Shown here piece by piece: positions 41,800-45,872 of a stretch of 45,872 nucleotides of DNA. Source of the DNA: Candidatus Lactobacillus pullistercoris. Lineage in GTDB: Bacteria; Bacillota; Bacilli; Lactobacillales; Lactobacillaceae. Location of the stretch: contig JAHLFT010000087.1 of assembly GCA_018883635.1 (NCBI GenBank), positions 1 to 45,872 of the forward strand. Direction: 5' to 3'. The position numbers and the translations under genes are program-made. The notes under the pieces were generated by a model. It ran no database searches. It saw only the letters and a list, made by a program, of their open reading frames with translations, and was not told the origin of the DNA. Numbering within the stretch: position 1 is the stretch's first letter; each line of letters begins with the position of its first letter.

Positions 41800-42741
41800 T
41801 TATTCGTAGCTTTCTGCAACTTTTTGATAATGTGCTACTTCGTCATCTGCGCAGCGAACAAAATGACCTGGACGAATTTCATGCATTGTCCGCTTCTTGC
41901 CATCTCGTTCTTCTTTATCAGCATCATAAACGATTCGCTTACGATTTCTTTCAATTTCTGGATCAGGTATAGGCACAGCTGAAATTAAACTCTTAGTGTA
42001 ATCATGAAGAGGCTTATCATAGACATCATCAGCTGGACCTACTTCTAATAATTTACCAAAGTGCATAACCCCGATTCGGTCAGAAATAAACTTAACCATT
42101 GATAAATCGTGGGCAATAAACAAGTAAGTCAAGCCATGCTTCTTTTGTAAATCAATCATCAAGTTAACAACTTGTGCTTGAATTGAAACATCAAGAGCTG
42201 AAATTGGTTCATCGGCAACAATAAACTTAGGTTCTACGGCTAAAGCACGAGCGATCCCAATTCTTTGACGCTGACCACCAGAGAATTCGTGTGGGAAACG
42301 ACTAGCGTGGCTTTTATTCAAACCAACTGTTTCTAGTAATTCTTCAACCCGAGCACGACGCTGCTCTTTGTTTTTAACCAAATGGTGAATATCAAGTCCT
42401 TCAGCGATAATATCTTCAACAGTCATTCTCGGATTCAAAGAAGCATATGGATCCTGGAAGATCATTTGGGCATCGCGACGAAACTTTAATTTTTCATCTT
42501 TTTTATTTAAGTTTTCAACGTTTTTGCCTTCAAAAATTACTTCACCACTAGTTGGATTGTAGAGCTGCAAAATTGAACGACCAGTTGTCGTTTTACCAGA
42601 ACCTGATTCACCAACTAGACCAAAAGTTTCACCTTCATAGATATCAAAACTAACATCATCCACAGCTTTGGTGATTGTACGTCCGTTTTTGAAGTATTGC
42701 TTCAAGTGCTTTACTTGCAAAAGTTTTTTATTTTCTGGCAT
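41800..42741 (-). CDS. oppF: Oligopeptide ABC transporter ATPase OppF
   Basis: A cytoplasmic ATP-binding subunit of 313 residues. Walker A is GESGSGKTTTG (about 40), the signature FSGGQRQRIG, Walker B KFIVADE, and the H-loop FIAHDLS. The C-terminal oligopeptide/dipeptide transporter domain ends with a Cys-containing RPGHFVRCADDE, typical of OppF/DppF, which can bear an Fe-S cluster site. It is the last gene of oppBCDF, 21 bases after oppD, followed by a strong terminator. Confidence 0.95.
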   Translation of the reverse strand: MPENKKLLQVKHLKQYFKNGRTITKAVDDVSFDIYEGETFGLVGESGSGKTTTGRSILQLYNPTSGEVIFEGKNVENLNKKDEKLKFRRDAQMIFQDPYASLNPRMTVEDIIAEGLDIHHLVKNKEQRRARVEELLETVGLNKSHASRFPHEFSGGQRQRIGIARALAVEPKFIVADEPISALDVSIQAQVVNLMIDLQKKHGLTYLFIAHDLSMVKFISDRIGVMHFGKLLEVGPADDVYDKPLHDYTKSLISAVPIPDPEIERNRKRIVYDADKEERDGKKRTMHEIRPGHFVRCADDEVAHYQKVAESYE

Positions 42742-42762
42742 ATAAATCTCCTTTCACTGCGC

Positions 42763-43812
42763 TTAGTTTTGAATTTGGCCATTTTCTTTCATAAGTTTAA
42801 ATTTCTTCCAACGTCTTTGAATTTCTTCAGGTGGTTCAACCTTAGGAGCCCCTGGTGCAAGAAGCCAAGTAGCAGCATAGTGAGTATCTGACACTTTGAA
42901 AAATGGCGGCTTACGTTCAACGTCAATCTTCATTGCATATTTATTTCTTGGTGCAAACGGATCACCTTTAGGTGGATCAAGCAAATCTGGTGGCGTACCT
43001 GGAATTGATTCCAAGGTATTACTTTCAAGAGTTGGCATTGAATTAATGAGTCCCCAAGCATATGGATGTTGTGGATTATAAAAGATATCATCAACAGTAC
43101 CATATTCAAGAAATTCACCAGCGTACATTACAGCAACTCGATCTGCCATTCCGGCAACAACACCTAAATCGTGGGTAATAAAGATAATTGAAGTCTTTAC
43201 TCTCTTTTGTAAATCCTTCATTAAATCAAGGATTTCAGCTTGTACTGTAACGTCAAGAGCTGTTGTTGGTTCATCAGCAAGCAAAATTTCTGGCTCACAA
43301 ATGAGGGCAATCGCAATCACGATTCTTTGACGCATCCCACCTGAAAATTGGTGTGGATATTGATTAATTCTTTCTTCAGCGTCAGGAATTCCAACAGCTT
43401 TCATCATGTCGAGAGCTTTTGCCCAAGCTTCTTTTTTAGAAGCTCCCTTATGTTTAATTAAAGGCTCTGCAATTTGTTGACCAATCTTCATGGTTGGATC
43501 AAGTGAAGTCATTGGATCCTGAAAGATCATGGCAATTTCGTTACCACGAATCTTTTGCCATTCTCTTTCTGAAATATCTAATAAATTCTTACCGTGAAAA
43601 TTAATTTCTCCACCCATAATTTTAGCGTTACGAGCAAGTAAACCAATAACTGAGCGAGTTGTAACAGACTTTCCTGAACCGGATTCACCAACGATCGCTA
43701 ACGTTTCTCCTTGATTCAAGTGAAAGGAGACATCACGAATTGCCTTGACTTCACCAGCATAAGTATGAAAGTCAATCTTTAAATTTTTAACATCTAAAAC
43801 TCTTTCTGGCAT
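42763..43812 (-). CDS. oppD: Oligopeptide ABC transporter ATPase OppD
   Basis: The partner ATPase of OppF, 349 residues. Walker A is GESGSGKSVTTR, signature FSGGMRQRIV, Walker B ILLADEPTTALD, and the H-loop FITHDLG. The C-terminal oligo_HPY segment is shown by EYGTVDDIFYNPQHPYAWGL. It lies 14 bases after oppC. Confidence 0.95.
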   Translation of the reverse strand: MPERVLDVKNLKIDFHTYAGEVKAIRDVSFHLNQGETLAIVGESGSGKSVTTRSVIGLLARNAKIMGGEINFHGKNLLDISEREWQKIRGNEIAMIFQDPMTSLDPTMKIGQQIAEPLIKHKGASKKEAWAKALDMMKAVGIPDAEERINQYPHQFSGGMRQRIVIAIALICEPEILLADEPTTALDVTVQAEILDLMKDLQKRVKTSIIFITHDLGVVAGMADRVAVMYAGEFLEYGTVDDIFYNPQHPYAWGLINSMPTLESNTLESIPGTPPDLLDPPKGDPFAPRNKYAMKIDVERKPPFFKVSDTHYAATWLLAPGAPKVEPPEEIQRRWKKFKLMKENGQIQN

Positions 43813-43826
43813 TTAGTATTTGCCTC

Positions 43827-44858
43827 CTATCTTTGTCCCTTTGGATCAAATGCATCACGTAAGCCATCACCAAGTAAGTTAAAGGCAATCATCAAGATAC
43901 ACAAAACAATTGCTGGGTACCACATTTGGTATGGCAAGAATTGGAAGTTCTTTTGTCCTTCGTTTAAAAGAACACCAAGTGAAGTTTCCGGTGCAGTAAT
44001 ACCGATACCGATGAAACTTAAGAATGCTTCGAAGAAAATTGCACTTGGGATAGTGTACATCGTTTGAATAATAATGATACTTGAAAGGTTAGGAATAAGA
44101 TGCTTCCAAGCAACTTTCCAGCCTGATTCACCAAGTGAACGAGCAGCCAAAACATATTCTTCATTCTTCAGACTCAGCGTCTCCGCCCGAATCTGCCTTG
44201 CCATCGTCGTCCAACTAGAAATCGCAATGGCTAAAATGATTGAAGTAATACCTGGCTTTAAAACAACTAACATCAAAACTACGATAATTAAGTTAGGTAC
44301 GGATGAAATAATTTCGATTATTCGCTGCATGACGTTATCGACTCCTCCGCCTTTCCACCCGGAGATAATTCCATACATAACTCCGATTGTTAAGTCAAAG
44401 AAGGCGGCTACTAGTGCAACGATTAAAGAAATCTTCGTACCATAGATAATTCTTTGGCCAAGTGAACGACCTAAGTAGTCTGTTCCGGCAATAAAGTACT
44501 TGTCTTTTGGTACATTGTTTTGAGCATAAGCATCAACCCATTGTCCATTTTGCTTAATCTTACCGTTTAAGCCATTAATAGCACCGAAGCCTGGAACTTT
44601 GGCTGGTAAGTTTGCATATTGCGGATGAGATTTAACTAAAGTTGATTTATTAATAAATGGAGTTGAACCAAAAGCGACAACAACCATTACAATAACAACA
44701 ATAGCGGAAAGGACTGCTGCTTTTCTTTGTTTGAATCTGATCCACACATTTTGACCGAAGGAAAGTGCGGGACCTGAAATTTTTTCATTATCTTGTGCTT
44801 CACCTTTTGCTAAAGGTTCAAAAGCATCTGGACTAAGTTTTAAATCTTTTTCATCCAT
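43827..44858 (-). CDS. oppC: Oligopeptide ABC transporter permease OppC
   Basis: A membrane subunit of 343 residues. A cytoplasmic N-terminal extension and the first membrane segment (VLSAIVVIVMVVVAFG) precede an extracytoplasmic loop and five further segments. The EAA coupling motif is seen at EYVLAARSLGESGWKVAWKH. The C-terminus DGLRDAFDPKGQR is typical of OppC/DppC. It lies 6 bases after oppB. Confidence 0.95.
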   Translation of the reverse strand: MDEKDLKLSPDAFEPLAKGEAQDNEKISGPALSFGQNVWIRFKQRKAAVLSAIVVIVMVVVAFGSTPFINKSTLVKSHPQYANLPAKVPGFGAINGLNGKIKQNGQWVDAYAQNNVPKDKYFIAGTDYLGRSLGQRIIYGTKISLIVALVAAFFDLTIGVMYGIISGWKGGGVDNVMQRIIEIISSVPNLIIVVLMLVVLKPGITSIILAIAISSWTTMARQIRAETLSLKNEEYVLAARSLGESGWKVAWKHLIPNLSSIIIIQTMYTIPSAIFFEAFLSFIGIGITAPETSLGVLLNEGQKNFQFLPYQMWYPAIVLCILMIAFNLLGDGLRDAFDPKGQR

Positions 44859-44864
44859 TTAAAT

Positions 44865-45794
44865 TTAACCCTCGCTTTCTGCTAATCTGATCCGTGGATC
44901 GATTAATCCGTAAACAATATCTGTAATCAAAAGAACGATTACTAAACCGATACAGTAGACCATCGTAATTCCCATAATTGTTGGGTAATCATTAGTTAAA
45001 ATTGACTTAACGAATTGTTCACCGATGCCTGGGATATTGAAGATATTTTCAATAACCATTGAACCAGTCATCAATGCTACTGCATATGGTCCGATTAAAG
45101 TTACCAGTGGAATTACTGAATTACGCATTGCGTGTTTTCTAATAACTTCCATGCGGCTCAAACCTTTAGCCTTACCTAATTCGATGTAATCACTACTCAA
45201 GGTATCAACCATACTTGTTCTGATAAACCGGGCGGTTTCAGCAAGTGGTCCTACGGCCAAAGCAATTGTTGGTAAAATTGTTTGGGAGAATTGACCCCAA
45301 CCCGCAATTGGGAACCAGCCAAGCTTCAAACCAATGTAGTATTGAAGAAGTACCGCTAAAACAAAGTTAGGAACTGATTTACCGATGATTGAGAAAACTG
45401 TTGCAGTTGAATCTGCCCAAGTTCCTTGCTTCATAGCGGCAATTGCACCAACGATGATTCCAAGAACTACCCCAACGAATAATGCTTGAAGTCCTAATTG
45501 ACAAGAAGCTCCTAATCTTGCAGCGATTAATGAGGATACAGGTTGATTACTGTATTGGAAACTTGTTCCGAAATCGCCGTGAAGCATTCCGACAATATAG
45601 ATTAAATATTGTTGCCAATATGGTTTATTCAAACCATATTGTTCATTCATAATATGTAATTGCGTTGGTGTCATCTTTGCTTCGTTAGCATACGGTGAAC
45701 CTGGCATTAATTTCATTAAGAAAAAGGTAACCGTTGCTACAATAAACAAAGTCAGAATCATGTAAAATATTCTTTTTAATAGCCATCTAGCCAT
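44865..45794 (-). CDS. oppB: Oligopeptide ABC transporter permease OppB
   Basis: A membrane subunit of 309 residues with six membrane segments. The N-terminus RWLLKRIFYMILTLFIV, the EAA loop DYIELGKAKGLSRMEVIRKH and the C-terminus YGLIDPRIRL are typical of OppB/DppB. The ATG has AAGGAG about 8 bases upstream. It is the first gene of the operon inside the window; another oppA may lie just to the right, outside. Confidence 0.95.
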   Translation of the reverse strand: MARWLLKRIFYMILTLFIVATVTFFLMKLMPGSPYANEAKMTPTQLHIMNEQYGLNKPYWQQYLIYIVGMLHGDFGTSFQYSNQPVSSLIAARLGASCQLGLQALFVGVVLGIIVGAIAAMKQGTWADSTATVFSIIGKSVPNFVLAVLLQYYIGLKLGWFPIAGWGQFSQTILPTIALAVGPLAETARFIRTSMVDTLSSDYIELGKAKGLSRMEVIRKHAMRNSVIPLVTLIGPYAVALMTGSMVIENIFNIPGIGEQFVKSILTNDYPTIMGITMVYCIGLVIVLLITDIVYGLIDPRIRLAESEG

Positions 45795-45847
45795 ATTTGC
45801 AGCTCCTTACTCTTGATTTAATTTTATATTTCTTTTCTAATGTTGTT

Positions 45848-45859
45848 CTCATTATATCA
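45848..45859 (-). promoter_or_regulatory. oppBCDF promoter -10 (extended)
   Basis: TGATATAAT on the minus strand (TATAAT at 45851-45856) is a perfect -10 with a TG extension, about 57 bases before oppB. The -35 would fall at the window edge and cannot be checked. Confidence 0.55.
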
Positions 45860-45872
45860 GAAATATGAAGAA

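Noticed and set aside
42697-43118. Overlapping short ORFs on both strands at the oppF/oppD junction
   Set aside because: Shadows of two intact ATPase genes with full Walker and signature motifs.
1-45872. CRISPR arrays, insertion sequences, prophage, rRNA
   Set aside because: No regularly spaced direct repeats, transposase frames or terminal inverted repeats, integrases, or rRNA sequences were recognised anywhere in the window.

Overview
The window is a low-GC Firmicute chromosome segment, best read as a Lactobacillus of the S-layer-bearing acidophilus/helveticus/crispatus branch. The grounds are AT-rich coding, strong AAGGAGG-type ribosome sites, GTG and TTG starts, three secreted proteins with SLAP (Lactobacillus S-layer-attachment) modules, lactobacillar peptidases (PepD, a PepC/PepE-type enzyme), an Opp oligopeptide importer, and the rpoE-pyrG-murZ, veg-rsmA-rnmV-tatD-metG and purR-glmU neighbourhoods. 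At least three decaying genes (an LPXTG adhesin, a membrane protein and an unknown protein) fit a milk- or host-adapted genome undergoing reduction, as known for L. helveticus. The species cannot be fixed from sequence reading alone.

Layout. 1-4.9 kb: guanine nucleotide supply, with guaA (-) and a guanine-riboswitch/PurR-controlled xpt-pbuX operon (+), separated by a possible structured RNA and a broken membrane-protein gene. 4.9-8.1 kb: dipeptidase pepD (+) and a dead YSIRK/LPXTG adhesin (-). 8.2-13.4 kb: rpoE, pyrG and murZ on the minus strand; pyrG carries a textbook GGGC-start attenuator, and an unknown pseudogene sits between rpoE and pyrG. 13.5-16.2 kb: HD-domain phosphohydrolase (+), prs (-) and a possible small RNA. 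16.2-19.5 kb: three tandem S-layer-associated protein genes. 19.6-26.5 kb: housekeeping genes on the minus strand (glmU, purR, veg, rsmA, rnmV, tatD, metG). 26.6-29.5 kb: Mg2+ P-type ATPase under an M-box riboswitch. 29.6-33.2 kb: membrane protein, comEB-like dCMP deaminase, trpS, SRAP protein (+), tRNA-Gly (+) and a CPBP-fold membrane protein. 33.3-36.5 kb: YolD-like/Y-family polymerase SOS pair and an OPA-family transporter. 36.6-39.1 kb: divergent greA / hsp20 with a CIRCE operator, then a C1 aminopeptidase. 39.2-45.9 kb: a separately controlled oppA paralogue and the oppBCDF operon.

Functional themes. Nucleotide metabolism dominates: guaA, xpt, pbuX, purR, pyrG, prs, a dCMP-deaminase-like protein and an HD phosphohydrolase. 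Peptide nutrition is the second theme: Opp importer, PepD and a PepC/PepE-type enzyme. Several genes carry regulation that can be read directly from DNA: purine riboswitch plus paired PurBoxes, CTP-sensing pyrG attenuator, M-box, CIRCE, and two SOS-type boxes at the polymerase promoter.

The best candidate for something undescribed is upstream of the oppA paralogue. A consensus promoter with a 16-bp palindrome drives a leader that encodes a 36-residue peptide with a Cys-Cys-Cys-Thr-Ser-Cys cluster. A minus-strand-specific terminator follows, then oppA. It looks like a cysteine-sensing attenuator or a small cysteine-rich protein co-transcribed with a peptide-binding lipoprotein.
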